Below, piece after piece: positions 8,145-17,442 of a DNA stretch of 64,000 nucleotides. The DNA lies in contig NZ_PQIG01000133.1 of assembly GCF_012349115.1 (NCBI RefSeq), positions 62,001-126,000 on the forward strand. The letters run 5' to 3'. Within the stretch, counting starts at the first letter, position 1, and each line of letters begins with the position of its first letter. The notes under the pieces are model-generated. The model had not been told where the DNA came from. It saw only the letters and a program-made list of their open reading frames with translations, and did no database searches. Source of the DNA: Rhizobium ruizarguesonis (GTDB taxonomy: Bacteria; Pseudomonadota; Alphaproteobacteria; Rhizobiales; Rhizobiaceae). Both the position numbers and the translations under genes were made by a program.

Positions 8145-8369
8145 ATGATCCGCAAGCATTCGGCGACATTGCACGGCCATCGCACCAGTTTCTCGCTGGA
8201 GGATGAGTTCTGGGCCGAGCTGAAGACGATCGCCGCAAGCCGTTCGATGCCGTTCGCCGCCCTGATCTCCGAGATCGACGACCACCGTCCTGCTGAAAGC
8301 AACCTGTCCTCGGCGCTGCGGCTGCATGTGCTTTCATGGCTGAAGGCCGGCGGCGACCGCCAGCCGTGA
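8145..8369 (+). CDS. Ribbon-helix-helix domain protein
   Basis: A 74-residue protein, MIRKHSATLHGHRTSFSLEDEFW. The strand HRTSFSLE is followed by a helix (EFWAELKTIAASR), a turn (SMP) and a second helix (FAALISEIDDHR). That is a beta-helix-helix arrangement like the RHH_4 family, so it is probably a dimeric DNA-binding protein. The target is not visible. Start codon ATG lies 20 bp after the palindrome at 8093-8124. No toxin gene is next to it, which argues against a simple antitoxin. Confidence 0.75.
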   Translation: MIRKHSATLHGHRTSFSLEDEFWAELKTIAASRSMPFAALISEIDDHRPAESNLSSALRLHVLSWLKAGGDRQP

Positions 8370-8377
8370 CACGGGCC

Positions 8378-8475
8378 TCATGCATATTGCACAAAACCGT
8401 GGGGCGATTTGGGGCGCGAAATCAATGAAAACAAAGATCTGAGCGCCTTGCATGAATCAAATTCTAGCGCATAAC
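8378..8475. repeat. Two-hairpin dispersed repeat, copy A
   Basis: CATGCATATTGCACAAAACCGTG...GATTTGG...AATGAAAACAAAGATCTGAGCGC...GCATGAATCAAATTC. This is the most diverged copy of the element seen also near 16094, 17441, 40190 and 44228. It lies 9 bp after the stop of the ribbon-helix-helix gene and downstream of the convergent AsmA-like gene. Confidence 0.7.
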
Positions 8476-8514
8476 CCCGAAAATCGGAATCGATTTTCGG
8501 AAAGGATTATGCGC
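8467..8514. repeat. Intergenic palindrome with GATTTTCGG core
   Basis: GCGCATAA...CGAAAATCG-GAAT-CGATTTTCG...TTATGCGC is a nearly perfect inverted repeat abutting copy A. Similar structures are frequent in rhizobial intergenic DNA. Confidence 0.65.
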
Positions 8515-8527
8515 AGATTCAAAGTGA

Positions 8528-8569
8528 TAGAGCGTCCTTAGCGCGTCTGAAAAGACGCGCGGCGCTCTA
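8528..8569. repeat. Short intergenic palindrome, GCGCGTC type (copy 2)
   Basis: GCGCGTCT-GAAA-AGACGCGC hairpin flanked by AGAGC and GCTCT arms, ending 7 bp before the stop of the AsmA-like gene. Same family as 8093-8124. It may act as terminator for that minus-strand gene. Confidence 0.65.
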
Positions 8570-8576
8570 TGCAATC

Positions 8577-11500
8577 TCACTGCGCCTGAACGCCCGGTAA
8601 CTGGTCGAAATTGAGCGGACCGGGCTGCGCTTGCCCACCGCGCCGTGCCGCTTCCGCCTCAGCGGCAGCCCTCGCTTGCGCATCTGCCTTCGCTTTGGCT
8701 TCCGCCGCGCGTGCAGCCTCTGCCTCGGCAGCGGCCTTCTCGGCGGCTGCTTGCTGCGCCAGTGCACGCAGCCGCTCTTCCTCCGCCTGCCGTTGTTGCT
8801 CGATCTCGACCGCCTTGATGCGCTCGGCGTCGTTGAACCGATAGAGCGCCACCTCGCGGCGCAGCCGCTGTTTTTCGAGCACGATCGCCTGCAGTCGCTC
8901 GACCCGCCGACGCTCGCGCTCAAAGGCGCGCAGCGACAGATAGCTGGTGATATCGGTCACATCCATCGTCTTGCCGGGTGACGGCAGCATGCCCGAAAAA
9001 TTCAGCTTGAGCGCCGGCTCGGCGCCGGAAAGCGCTTCCGTGCCCGGATTGAACCCGACACCCAGCGTCGCGCTGACCCGCTCTTCCGGCAGCGCGATCT
9101 GCGCATCGGCGGTGATGCGGGCGAGATCGTTGGCGACGGTGACATTCTGCACCCTCAGCGTTCCGTCGGTGATGTTGAAGGGAACGCCGAGCGGCGGCAG
9201 CTTCGCCTCGCCGTTGCTGAGCAGCGTTTCGATGATCGGATGCACCTTGCCGGCGTTGATCTGCTCCTGCATCGTATCGGTCGCGGCAAGCAGCGGCGGA
9301 AGGATGGCAAGGTTCAGCCCGCGAATGCTGGTATCGCCGAGCCTCAGTTCGCCGGAACCATTGAGCGAGCTGGCGATCTCGCCGATCGTCTTGCCCGAGG
9401 CCTCCATCGACAGCGACAATCCGAACTTGCCGTTGGCGATCGGCGCGCCGTCGCGCAGCCAGACGACGCCGGAAAGATCGGAATCGGCAAGCGCAAGCTT
9501 CGTCTGCAGGAAGCCGGTGCCGTTGGCATTGGTGAAGAGCAGGTTGCCGGAAAGCTTTCCCCCGTCCCAGTTGCCGGCCATGTCGTTGAGCTGCAGCTCG
9601 TCGCCCTTGTAGGCGACGTTGCTGGTGAAGTCCGACACCGCCGTTTCGGGCAGGCCCGGCCAGAACTGCTTGGCCGTCAGCTTCACGTTGACGTCGAGAT
9701 CCTTGAAGACGGGCAGCCCCAGCGGCGCCGTCGTCAGCTGACCGTTGGCGGGATCGACGATCTGGCCGAATAACGCCTCGCCGAGCCAGCCGGCATCGGC
9801 CTTAGAGAGCGTCAGGCCGCCGCTCGCGGTCGTCTTCGCAGCCTTCCGGTCGACGGTCAGCGCACCTGAAAATTCGTTGTCGGCCGCATGCCCCTTAAGA
9901 TCCGAAAGGACGATCTTGTCGCTATCGACCGCTGCATTGACTTGCAGGCCGAGCGGCAACCCGGTTCCGGTCTGCGGCAGGGCGATGCCGTTCATGATGA
10001 GATAGGGGTCGATATCGGCGCTGTCGAGCGACAGTGCGATGTGGCCGTTCATGAAGCTCTCCGGCCGGACATCGACCTTGCCGTTGGCGGTGAGCGAGGT
10101 CCGGTCGGTCGCAAAGCTCAGCGCCGCATCGGCGGGATCGTTGCCCGATGCCTTCACCTTGAGCGTCAGACGGCCATTGGCCCCGACATCGACCGGCAGC
10201 GGGTCGAGCCCGGCCTGACCGAACAGGATGGACGGCACGGCGTTTTCGAGCGTCGCCTCGAGGCTCGTCGTGCCGTTGCCGGTCAACGCCAAGAGGTCGG
10301 ACATGCGGTAGTCGAGATTGACGCGGCTGCCGTTCGCCACGCCGGCAAGCGTCACGGTCAGCGCGTTGCCCTCGTCGCCGCCGAGCGTCAGTGCGCCGCG
10401 TAGCGCCGTATTGCCGTACCAGCCGGCATTGCGCACCAGCCGGTCGAGCACCGGGTGATGCGGCAGGTGCTCGCGCAGCATGGTGAAGAACCCGCCGGGA
10501 TCGGCCGATTTGAAGGTGATTTCGCCGGCGCCCTTGTAGTCGAGCAGCGAGCCCTCCGCCCTGCCCGTCGCCGTCAGCTCGGCGCCTGCGATGTTCTTGA
10601 TCGACAGCCGGTCGACGGCAAGCGCCCCATCGGCGATCGTAAAGGTGGTCTCGACATTCTCGGCGTCGACGCCGAAGGCCGTGAACTTATCGGCCTTGAG
10701 CTGGGCGGCGATCTTGTGGTCGAGCACGTTATCGCCGGCATCCGGGCCGGTCATGAGCCCGCTCAGCGCCTGCAGCGCGTCCAGATCGAGCGTATCGCCG
10801 TTCAGCGCCACCGACAACGTCGGCGTCTGGCCGGAGATCGCCTGGCGCTCCAGCCGACCCTTCAGCGTCGCCGGTCCGATGGCAATCTCGAGATTTTCAA
10901 AACGCTGCAATTCGTGCGTCAGGCTGACATTGGCGGAAAAGCCAGCCTGCCGCAATTGCCGGATGGCCGGATCGACCGAGCCGGCAAGCCAGGAGGCAAG
11001 CCCCGTCGGCTGGCTGGAGGCCACCACGATCTGGCCATTGAACGAAGCTTCGCCCTCAAGCAGGAGCTTGCCCTTGCCTTCCACCTGCGTGCGCCCCGGC
11101 AGCGTGCCGGTGGCGCTGTCGATCATCCAGCCGGTGCCGGCCGGTTCGAGCTCCAGCTGTACGTCGCGCAGCGTCGTATCGCCGGCGACGATCGCCGGCA
11201 GTTTGACGCTCGCCTTGCCCGGCACCTGCGGGATCGGCACCTGCCGGACGATATCGATCAGCGAATTCAGCCGTTGGCGCGCCGAAACAGCGGGATCCCG
11301 TGTCGTCTTGCCCGACGCGCCCTGATTGCCGATGCGGTTGACGTCGATCTGCTGCCCATCAGCGGTCAACAGGAATTCCGGTGCATTGCCGGTATCGAGC
11401 GTCGCCTCGCCGGTTATGACATAGGGATCGTCCGTCGGGCCGATCTCCATCCGGTATTCAGGAATGCGGATGCGTTCATTGGTGAGCTCGAAGCGGCCCT

Positions 11501-12287
11501 TGACGCGCGGCGGCTGCTCTTTTTTGTTGGCAGGCTTGGCGCTGTTGCGGATTTCGATCGCGGCCGAAAGCTGGCCCTGATAGTTCGGCTTGCTGTCGAC
11601 GAGCTTCAGTTCGCCGTCGAGATCGACGCTGACGGGATGCTTGTCCGGCGAGAGCCTCGTGCGCATGCGCAGCACGCCCTTCTCGTCCGGCTGACTGCTC
11701 GAGATCGAGAAGCCGCCATGCTCGCCGTCGAGCGCAGCGTCGCCCTCGATGCGCCAGGGACCGGCCAGCGACTTTGCCGACATTTCCGCATTGAGGCCGG
11801 TGATGCGACGCGAGCGGCCCGACTGGTCGTCGATGAATTCGACCTCGCCGCCGCTGACATGCACGTTTTCGAGTACGACGGTCCTTGCCGGTATTTCCGC
11901 GCGGCTGCCGCGCATCCAGTCGAGCGTGCCGTCCTTGAGCAATCTCAAGCGCACCTTCGGATTGACGATGCGCATGTCGAAGATCAGCGCTTCACCCGAC
12001 AGGAAAGGTGCGAGCTCCGCATCCATGGAGAACTGCTCGACCTTGACGATCGGCGTGCCGTCCGCCTCCTGGCCGACGCGCACGTCATGCAGCGTCACCG
12101 ATGGAAACGGCAGCAGGCGCGCATCCACCGTCCCGTAGACCGTGACTTTCTTGCCGATAATGCGGCTTGCCTGATCCTCGAAATTCTTGCGGAAATCCGT
12201 CCAGTCGATGAACAGCGGCGCAAGCAGCGCCACAAACAGCACTACGACGATCACTCCCCCCAGAAAGACGAGGAACCGGCCTACCAA
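8577..12287 (-). CDS. AsmA-family protein, 1236 residues
   Basis: AsmA-like proteins are inner-membrane-anchored periplasmic proteins thought to move phospholipids or help outer-membrane assembly. The N-terminus has one membrane segment (residues 5-27, LVFLGGVIVVVLFVALLAP) followed by the typical FIDWTDFRKNFE...GKKVTVYGTVDARLLPFPSVTLHDVRVG start of the AsmA domain. A very long beta-rich middle part follows. About 870-1090 carries a conserved AsmA C-terminal block (SLNGSGELRLGDTSIRGLNL). The last 150 residues are an Ala/Glu/Arg-rich coiled coil (AEKAAAEAEAARAAEAKAKA) and a short Pro-rich end. Substrate unknown. It is transcribed alone, with repeats on both sides. Confidence 0.88.
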   Translation of the reverse strand: MVGRFLVFLGGVIVVVLFVALLAPLFIDWTDFRKNFEDQASRIIGKKVTVYGTVDARLLPFPSVTLHDVRVGQEADGTPIVKVEQFSMDAELAPFLSGEALIFDMRIVNPKVRLRLLKDGTLDWMRGSRAEIPARTVVLENVHVSGGEVEFIDDQSGRSRRITGLNAEMSAKSLAGPWRIEGDAALDGEHGGFSISSSQPDEKGVLRMRTRLSPDKHPVSVDLDGELKLVDSKPNYQGQLSAAIEIRNSAKPANKKEQPPRVKGRFELTNERIRIPEYRMEIGPTDDPYVITGEATLDTGNAPEFLLTADGQQIDVNRIGNQGASGKTTRDPAVSARQRLNSLIDIVRQVPIPQVPGKASVKLPAIVAGDTTLRDVQLELEPAGTGWMIDSATGTLPGRTQVEGKGKLLLEGEASFNGQIVVASSQPTGLASWLAGSVDPAIRQLRQAGFSANVSLTHELQRFENLEIAIGPATLKGRLERQAISGQTPTLSVALNGDTLDLDALQALSGLMTGPDAGDNVLDHKIAAQLKADKFTAFGVDAENVETTFTIADGALAVDRLSIKNIAGAELTATGRAEGSLLDYKGAGEITFKSADPGGFFTMLREHLPHHPVLDRLVRNAGWYGNTALRGALTLGGDEGNALTVTLAGVANGSRVNLDYRMSDLLALTGNGTTSLEATLENAVPSILFGQAGLDPLPVDVGANGRLTLKVKASGNDPADAALSFATDRTSLTANGKVDVRPESFMNGHIALSLDSADIDPYLIMNGIALPQTGTGLPLGLQVNAAVDSDKIVLSDLKGHAADNEFSGALTVDRKAAKTTASGGLTLSKADAGWLGEALFGQIVDPANGQLTTAPLGLPVFKDLDVNVKLTAKQFWPGLPETAVSDFTSNVAYKGDELQLNDMAGNWDGGKLSGNLLFTNANGTGFLQTKLALADSDLSGVVWLRDGAPIANGKFGLSLSMEASGKTIGEIASSLNGSGELRLGDTSIRGLNLAILPPLLAATDTMQEQINAGKVHPIIETLLSNGEAKLPPLGVPFNITDGTLRVQNVTVANDLARITADAQIALPEERVSATLGVGFNPGTEALSGAEPALKLNFSGMLPSPGKTMDVTDITSYLSLRAFERERRRVERLQAIVLEKQRLRREVALYRFNDAERIKAVEIEQQRQAEEERLRALAQQAAAEKAAAEAEAARAAEAKAKADAQARAAAEAEAARRGGQAQPGPLNFDQLPGVQAQ

Positions 12288-12324
12288 TGCAAAGCGTCTC
12301 CATTCGGGATTCTGTTGCCGACAC

Positions 12325-12439
12325 TAGAGCATGATGCCGAAAAGTGTGAGCGGTTTTCGGACGACATCATGCTCTAACTCTTTATTTGAGAACAGGATTC
12401 AGATTTTAGGTTGAGCCGGCCCAACATCATCCTGTTCTA
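12325..12439. repeat. Tandem pair of intergenic stem-loops
   Basis: First arm pair TAGAGCATGATG...CATCATGCTCTA (12325-12376), with the core AAAAGTGTGAGCGGTTTT. This core resembles that of the dispersed two-hairpin repeat, suggesting a shared origin. The second arm pair is GAACAGGAT...ATCCTGTTC (12388-12438). It sits between the AsmA-like gene start and the end of the FAD oxidase gene, and may terminate the latter's upstream read-through. Confidence 0.7.
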
Positions 12440-12489
12440 GCGCTATTCATGCCGGGGGCAAGGCCCAAGTTCATGAGAATATTCCGTTT

Positions 12490-13902
12490 TCAGCCATGGT
12501 GGAAAATCTTGCCGGGATTGAAGATGTCGTCCGGATCGAGCGCCTGTTTCACCTGTCGCATCAGATCCACAGCGCCGCCAAGCTCCTGTTCCAGAAACGC
12601 CATCTTGCCTTGCCCGATCCCGTGTTCGCCGGTGCATGTCCCGTCCAGGTCGAGCGCCCGCTGGTTGAGTCGCTGCACGAAGCTCTCAGCCATGGCGATG
12701 TCTTCGGCACTTCTGTCGTCGAACAACAGCAGCACATGGAAGTTCCCGTCTCCGGCATGGCCGACGATCGGCCCCAGCAGCCCGTGCTCCTCGATATCCG
12801 CCTGTGTAGCGGAAACGCAATCGGCGAGCCTCGATATCGGAACACAAACATCGGTCGAAAGTGCGGCAAGCCCGGGCGCCAGCGCCCTTGCGGCCCAATA
12901 GGCGTCGTGGCGCGCCTTCCAGAGTTTTGTCCGTTCCTCGGCATTGGCGGTCCACAGGAATTCGCCGCCCCCACATTCCGCCGCGATCTCGGCAAAGGCT
13001 GCCGATTGCAGCGGCACCGTCTCGTCGGTGCCGTGGAATTCGAGGAAGAGTGTCGGGCTTTCGGCATAGGAAAGCCCGGAATAAGCATTGCAGGCCCGCA
13101 TCTGCACCGTGTCGAGGATCTCGATGCGCGCCACCGGAATGCCCATCTGGATCGTCAGGATGACGGCATCGCAAGCGGCCTTGATGCTCGGAAAGGCACA
13201 GGCCCCTCCGGCGATCTTCTGCGGGATCGCCTGCAGGCGCAACGTCACCGAGGTCAGGATGCCGAGCGTGCCCTCGGCGCCGACGAAGAGCCGCGTCAGG
13301 TCGTAGCCCGCCGAAGATTTGCGGGCGCGCCGGGCCGTGCGGATCTCTTCACCATTGGCGGTGACCGCGGTGACGGCAAGCACATTGTCCTTCATCGTTC
13401 CGTAGCGCACGGCATTGGTGCCGGACGCCCGCGTCGAGGCCATGCCGCCGATCGAGGCGTTGGCGCCGGGATCGATCGGGAAGAACAGGCCCGTATCGCG
13501 CAGGTGGATGTTCAGCGCTTCGCGTGTCACACCCGGCTCGACGGTACAGTCGAGATCTTCGGGATTGACCTCGAGCACCCGGTTCATGCGGCTGAAATCG
13601 ATCGAAATACCGCCATGGGCGGCATTGATCTGCCCCTCCAGCGAGGTGCCGGTGCCGAATCCGATGACCGGCACCTTGTGGGTCGCACACGCCCTGACCG
13701 CCGCCTTCACATCCTCGGCACTCTCGGCAAAGAGCACGCCGTCCGGCAGCTGCGCTGGGATATAGGTGGTCGTATGGGCATGCTGTTCGCGGAAGGACTG
13801 GCCTGTCTGGAAGCGCTCGCCGAAGCTCTGCTTGAGAATACCAAGCACGGCGGCGATACCCACCTCGTTGCGTGTGCCGGCCTTTGCGTCCTTCAGCGCC
13901 AT
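12490..13902 (-). CDS. FAD-linked oxidase, D-lactate/glycolate dehydrogenase type
   Basis: A 470-residue flavoprotein of the GlcD/D-lactate dehydrogenase (cytochrome) group, oxidising a 2-hydroxy acid and passing electrons on. The FAD-binding PCMH domain covers about 50-235. It includes VIGFGTGTSLEG, the PGANASIGGMASTRASGTNAVRYG pyrophosphate-binding region and GAEGTLGILTSVTLRLQ. The C-terminal cap carries VGHAGDGNFHVLL (metal and substrate binding) and GTCTGEHGIGQGK, ending DPDDIFNPGKIFHHG. The specific substrate (D-lactate, glycolate or other) cannot be decided. No GlcE or GlcF subunit is next to it, which favours a stand-alone D-lactate dehydrogenase type. Confidence 0.9.
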   Translation of the reverse strand: MALKDAKAGTRNEVGIAAVLGILKQSFGERFQTGQSFREQHAHTTTYIPAQLPDGVLFAESAEDVKAAVRACATHKVPVIGFGTGTSLEGQINAAHGGISIDFSRMNRVLEVNPEDLDCTVEPGVTREALNIHLRDTGLFFPIDPGANASIGGMASTRASGTNAVRYGTMKDNVLAVTAVTANGEEIRTARRARKSSAGYDLTRLFVGAEGTLGILTSVTLRLQAIPQKIAGGACAFPSIKAACDAVILTIQMGIPVARIEILDTVQMRACNAYSGLSYAESPTLFLEFHGTDETVPLQSAAFAEIAAECGGGEFLWTANAEERTKLWKARHDAYWAARALAPGLAALSTDVCVPISRLADCVSATQADIEEHGLLGPIVGHAGDGNFHVLLLFDDRSAEDIAMAESFVQRLNQRALDLDGTCTGEHGIGQGKMAFLEQELGGAVDLMRQVKQALDPDDIFNPGKIFHHG

Positions 13903-14064
13903 CCCTTTGATCTCCCTGCTATTCCGCGGAAACCATATCGTGTTCCGCAGGTTAGCTGGGTATGCGGCAAGTCAAAGCGGCTGTCCAGTTAAGATTGGCA
14001 GAAGATTTCATTCCCCTTTTGTTGTAGGCCGCTTGTTATAGCCAAACCCGCCGCCCCCGGCGCC

Positions 14065-15099
14065 TCAGACGATCGGCGGATTGAGCCGCGCAAAACCCTC
14101 CTGCCGCCGATAGGGGAAATAGGGGTAGGGCGCCGTCAGGGTGCTGACGGCGTCGAGCCTTTCGATCTGCTCCTTCGACAGGCTCCAGCCGACTGCGCCG
14201 AGGTTCTGCCTGAGCTGCTCCTCGTTGCGGGCGCCGATGATAACGCTCGACACCGTTGGCCGGTTAAGCAGCCAGTTGATGGCGATCTGCGGCACCGTCC
14301 GGCCGGTCTCGGCTGCGACGGTGGCCAGCACCTCAACGATGTCGAACAGCTTCTCGTCGTCGACGGGCGGGCCGTATTGCGCCGTCTCGTGCAGCCGGCT
14401 TGACTTGGGCAGCGGCTGGCCGCGGCGGATCTTGCCGGTCAGCCGTCCCCAGGCAAGCGGGCTCCAGACGAAGGCTCCGACCCCCTGGTCGGCGCCAAGC
14501 GGCATCAGCTCCCATTCGTAATCGCGCCCTGCCAGCGAATAATAGACCTGATGGGCGACATAACGCGGATAGCCGTGGCGCTCGGCGGCGGCGAGCGACT
14601 TCATCAGTTCCCAGCCGGCAAAATTGGAAACGCCGACATAGCGGATCTTGCCTGCTGCAACGAGCCCATCGAGCGTCGACAGCACCTCCTCGACCGGCGT
14701 CGAGGCATCGAAAGCATGAAGCTGCAGCAGGTCGATATAGTCGGTCCCGAGCCGGCGCAGCGCATCCTCGGTGGCGCGGATCAGCCGCGCCCGCGACGTT
14801 CCCCAGTCCTGCGGCCCCTCGCCCATCGGCAGTGCCGTCTTCGTCGAGATCAGCACAGCGTCTCGCCGGCCGCGGATCGCCTGGCCGAGCACCTCTTCGG
14901 AAGCGCCGGCCGAATAGACGTCGGCCGTGTCGAAGAGATTGACACCGGCTTCCAGGCAGATGTCGACGAGGCGCCGCGCTTCCTCGGCATCGGTATTGCC
15001 CCAGGCGCCGAACAGCGGGCCGCTGCCGCCGAATGTGCCCGCGCCGAAGCTTAAGACCGGTACTCTGAGGCCGGATGCGCCGAGATTTCTGTAGTCCAT
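14065..15099 (-). CDS. Aldo/keto reductase
   Basis: An NADPH-dependent carbonyl reductase of 344 residues with a TIM-barrel fold. The catalytic tetrad is visible: D57 and Y62 (NLFDTADVYS), K87 (LISTKTALP) and H128 (LLQLHAFD). The cofactor site SVIIGARNEEQLRQNL lies near the C-terminus. It resembles the YajO/YccK-like, general stress type of AKR. The ATG at 15099 (MDYRNLGASGLRVP) fits the family better than the in-frame start at 15168. It diverges from a LysR gene 92 bp away, which probably controls it. Physiological substrate unknown. Confidence 0.93.
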   Translation of the reverse strand: MDYRNLGASGLRVPVLSFGAGTFGGSGPLFGAWGNTDAEEARRLVDICLEAGVNLFDTADVYSAGASEEVLGQAIRGRRDAVLISTKTALPMGEGPQDWGTSRARLIRATEDALRRLGTDYIDLLQLHAFDASTPVEEVLSTLDGLVAAGKIRYVGVSNFAGWELMKSLAAAERHGYPRYVAHQVYYSLAGRDYEWELMPLGADQGVGAFVWSPLAWGRLTGKIRRGQPLPKSSRLHETAQYGPPVDDEKLFDIVEVLATVAAETGRTVPQIAINWLLNRPTVSSVIIGARNEEQLRQNLGAVGWSLSKEQIERLDAVSTLTAPYPYFPYRRQEGFARLNPPIV

Positions 15100-15191
15100 G
15101 GACCTGTCTCCTGTCTTTCCTATGAGATAGACCTTAGCGGTTCGATGATATAGATTGCCCACCGGCAAAACATTTGTGACTTGAATTCATC

Positions 15192-16094
15192 ATGAGCCGT
15201 CAGGACATCAATCGCTCCGGCGAAATGGAAGTCTTCGTCAGTGTCGTCGAGCGCGGTGGCTTTTCCGCGGCCGCCACGGCCCGGCGCATGACGCCGTCGG
15301 CCGTCAGCAAGCTCGTCGCCCGGCTGGAGACACGCCTCGGCGCCCGCCTCGTCAACCGCTCCACGCGAAGGCTGCAGCTAACGCCGGAAGGCTGCGCCTT
15401 CTACGAGCGCAGCATCGCCATCCTTGCCGATATCACCGAGGCCGAACATCAAGCCTCGACGGGCGAACAAGCCTCAGGCCGCATCCGCATCAACACCAGC
15501 GGCTCCTTCGGCAACCATCTGCTGGCGCCGCTCGTGCCTGCCTTCATGGCGCTTCATCCGGCCGTGACGCTGGATATTTCCCATACCGACAGGATAGTTG
15601 ACCTGATGGAAGAGCGCGCCGATGTCGCGATCCGCGCCGGCCCGTTGAAGAATTCCAGCCTGATCGCCCGCAAGCTTGGCGCCACCGGCAAGATCATCGT
15701 CGCGTCGCCTGATTATCTCTCGCGTCACGGCAAACCACGCACGACCGCCGATCTCCGCCGCCATTGCCGCATCGGCTTTTCCTATGCCCGCGCCATCGAG
15801 GGCTGGCCGCTGCGCGAGGACGGCCAGACGGTGACCATCCCGATCACACCGGGCGTGCAGGTGGGAGACGGCGAAGCCATGCGCCACCTCGCTTTGTCAG
15901 GCGCCGGCCTTGCCCGCCTTGCCGACTTCACCGTGCGCGCCGATATCGATGCCGGGCGCCTGGTGCCGGTGCTTGAAGAGGCCAATCCCGGCGATCTCGA
16001 AGAGTTCTACGCCCTCTATATGGGCCAGGGTGGCCCGCTGCCGGCGCGCGTACGCGCGCTGCTCGATTTTCTCGTCAGCCATGTGCATTTCTAG
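15192..16094 (+). CDS. LysR-family transcriptional regulator
   Basis: A 300-residue LysR protein. The N-terminal winged helix-turn-helix (about 10-68) includes FSAAATARRMTPSAVSKLVARLETRLGARL, followed by a substrate-binding domain (about 95-295). The sequence SGSFGNHLLAPLVPAFMALHP begins that domain. It diverges from the aldo/keto reductase gene, the usual arrangement for a LysR regulator and its target, with the 92-bp gap between them as the likely operator. Inducer unknown. A hairpin terminator follows at 16255-16275, and a dispersed repeat begins right at its stop codon. Confidence 0.93.
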   Translation: MSRQDINRSGEMEVFVSVVERGGFSAAATARRMTPSAVSKLVARLETRLGARLVNRSTRRLQLTPEGCAFYERSIAILADITEAEHQASTGEQASGRIRINTSGSFGNHLLAPLVPAFMALHPAVTLDISHTDRIVDLMEERADVAIRAGPLKNSSLIARKLGATGKIIVASPDYLSRHGKPRTTADLRRHCRIGFSYARAIEGWPLREDGQTVTIPITPGVQVGDGEAMRHLALSGAGLARLADFTVRADIDAGRLVPVLEEANPGDLEEFYALYMGQGGPLPARVRALLDFLVSHVHF

Positions 16095-16187
16095 TGCATC
16101 TCGTTCAGAACCGTTCAATGGCTTTGGAGGACGATCTGCATGAAAACAACGACTTGAAGCGGCCGCATGAATCAGTTTCGCATTCCA
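16094..16187. repeat. Two-hairpin dispersed repeat, copy B
   Basis: GTGCATCTCGTTCAGAACCGTTCA...GATCTGCATGAAAACAACGACTTGAAGCGG-CGCATGAATCA. Diverged copy in which the first element edge touches the LysR stop codon. Confidence 0.65.
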
Positions 16188-16254
16188 AGACGCCAGGAAG
16201 CCAGATTTCGCAATTGACCGCCGCCGTGCCACCCACCTATACCGGACCCGCGCC

Positions 16255-16275
16255 GGCCGGCTCCTGCAGCCGGCC
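16255..16275 (+). terminator. Hairpin downstream of the LysR gene
   Basis: Eight-base-pair stem GGCCGGCT/AGCCGGCC, loop CCTGC, followed by TCTCTT. A plausible but weak terminator because the T-run is poor. Confidence 0.5.
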
Positions 16276-16350
16276 TCTCTTCGTCATGCCGGAGCTTCCC
16301 CTACCTTCAGCCTCAGGGCTTGGCACCGGCCAGGAAAGATACGGGAATCC

Positions 16351-17442
16351 ATGCCATTCAGCGACGCAAGCCGCCTGCTGCGGGATGCCGGCCTGCCGAA
16401 ATGGGCGCTGTTGCTCGCGCTTTCCACAGCTCTCGTCGTCTTCCTCGAACTCTTCGCCCTGCCGGCCTCGCTGCTGATCGGGCCGATGGTCGCGGCAATC
16501 GCGCTGGCGCTGACCGTCGGCAAGGGAAAGCTTCGTGTGCCCTTCTGGCCGCTGCAATTCGGCCAGGTCCTCGTCGGCCTGATGATGGCGCGCACCATCA
16601 CTCCCAATATTCTCGGCACCATGGCGAAAGACGCGCCGCTCTTTCTGCTGTTCATCTTCTCGGTCATCGCCATTGCCACCGGCCTCGGCTGGCTGCTGAC
16701 GCGCTGGCAGGTGCTGCCGGGAACAACCGCGGTCTGGGGCTCCTCGCCGGGCGGCGCCTCCGCCATGGTCATCATGTCGGAAGCTTATGGCGCCGATGCC
16801 CGTCTCGTCGCCTTCATGCAGTATCTGCGCGTCGTCTTCGTCGCCGTCGGCGCCTCGGTGATCTCGCGCCTGTGGGTGGCAGCCGACGGCGCCGAGCCGC
16901 CGCTTGTCCTCTTTCCCGAGATCGACTGGCCGGCCTTCGCGGCGACGATGGCTTTTGCCGCCTTTTGCGCCTATGGCGTCCGGCGCCTGCGCCTCCAGGG
17001 CGGCTCAATCATCGTGCCGCTCTTTCTCGGCGCCCTGCTGCAGGGCATGGGCCTGCTGAAAATTGAGTTGCCGATGTGGCTGCTCGCCATCGCCTATGCA
17101 CTGGTCGGCTGGAGCATCGGCCTTCGTTTCACCCGCTCGATCATCGAGCACGTGGCGCGCGCCCTGCCGAGGGTATCGGCATGCATCGTGCTGCTGATGG
17201 CGCTCTGCGGCTGCATGGCCGTGGCGCTTCACGTCTTCGCCGGCATAGACCCGCTAACGGCCTATCTCGCCACCAGCCCCGGCGGCGCCGATTCCGTCGC
17301 CATCATCGCCGCCTCCAGCGATGTTGACGTGCCCTTCGTCATGGCGATGCAGACCGGCCGTTTCCTGGTGATCCTGATGATCGGCCCGATGCTCGCCCGT
17401 TTCATCGCGCGCCGTTCCGGCCTTGCGGAAAATCCCGCTTGA
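16351..17442 (+). CDS. AbrB-duplication membrane protein (AmoA-like, COG3180)
   Basis: A 363-residue polytopic membrane protein with about ten hydrophobic segments, made of two similar halves. Each half carries a conserved Gly-rich loop: WGSSPGGASAMVIMSEAYGAD in the first and ATSPGGADSVAIIAASSDVD in the second. This duplicated SPGGA motif marks the family called AbrB duplication or, misleadingly, ammonia monooxygenase/transcriptional regulator. It is probably a transporter; nothing suggests DNA binding. Its TGA stop forms the first bases of repeat copy C. It converges on an AraC gene. Confidence 0.85.
   Translation: MPFSDASRLLRDAGLPKWALLLALSTALVVFLELFALPASLLIGPMVAAIALALTVGKGKLRVPFWPLQFGQVLVGLMMARTITPNILGTMAKDAPLFLLFIFSVIAIATGLGWLLTRWQVLPGTTAVWGSSPGGASAMVIMSEAYGADARLVAFMQYLRVVFVAVGASVISRLWVAADGAEPPLVLFPEIDWPAFAATMAFAAFCAYGVRRLRLQGGSIIVPLFLGALLQGMGLLKIELPMWLLAIAYALVGWSIGLRFTRSIIEHVARALPRVSACIVLLMALCGCMAVALHVFAGIDPLTAYLATSPGGADSVAIIAASSDVDVPFVMAMQTGRFLVILMIGPMLARFIARRSGLAENPA

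Noticed and set aside
10455..12377. 640-codon open frame on the plus strand opposite the AsmA-like gene
   Set aside because: Composition rich in Arg, His and Asp without domains; it mirrors the GC-biased third positions of the true gene on the other strand.
16351..17442. DNA-binding regulator reading of the AbrB-like gene
   Set aside because: The protein is almost entirely hydrophobic helices; the name AbrB refers to an unrelated annotation history.
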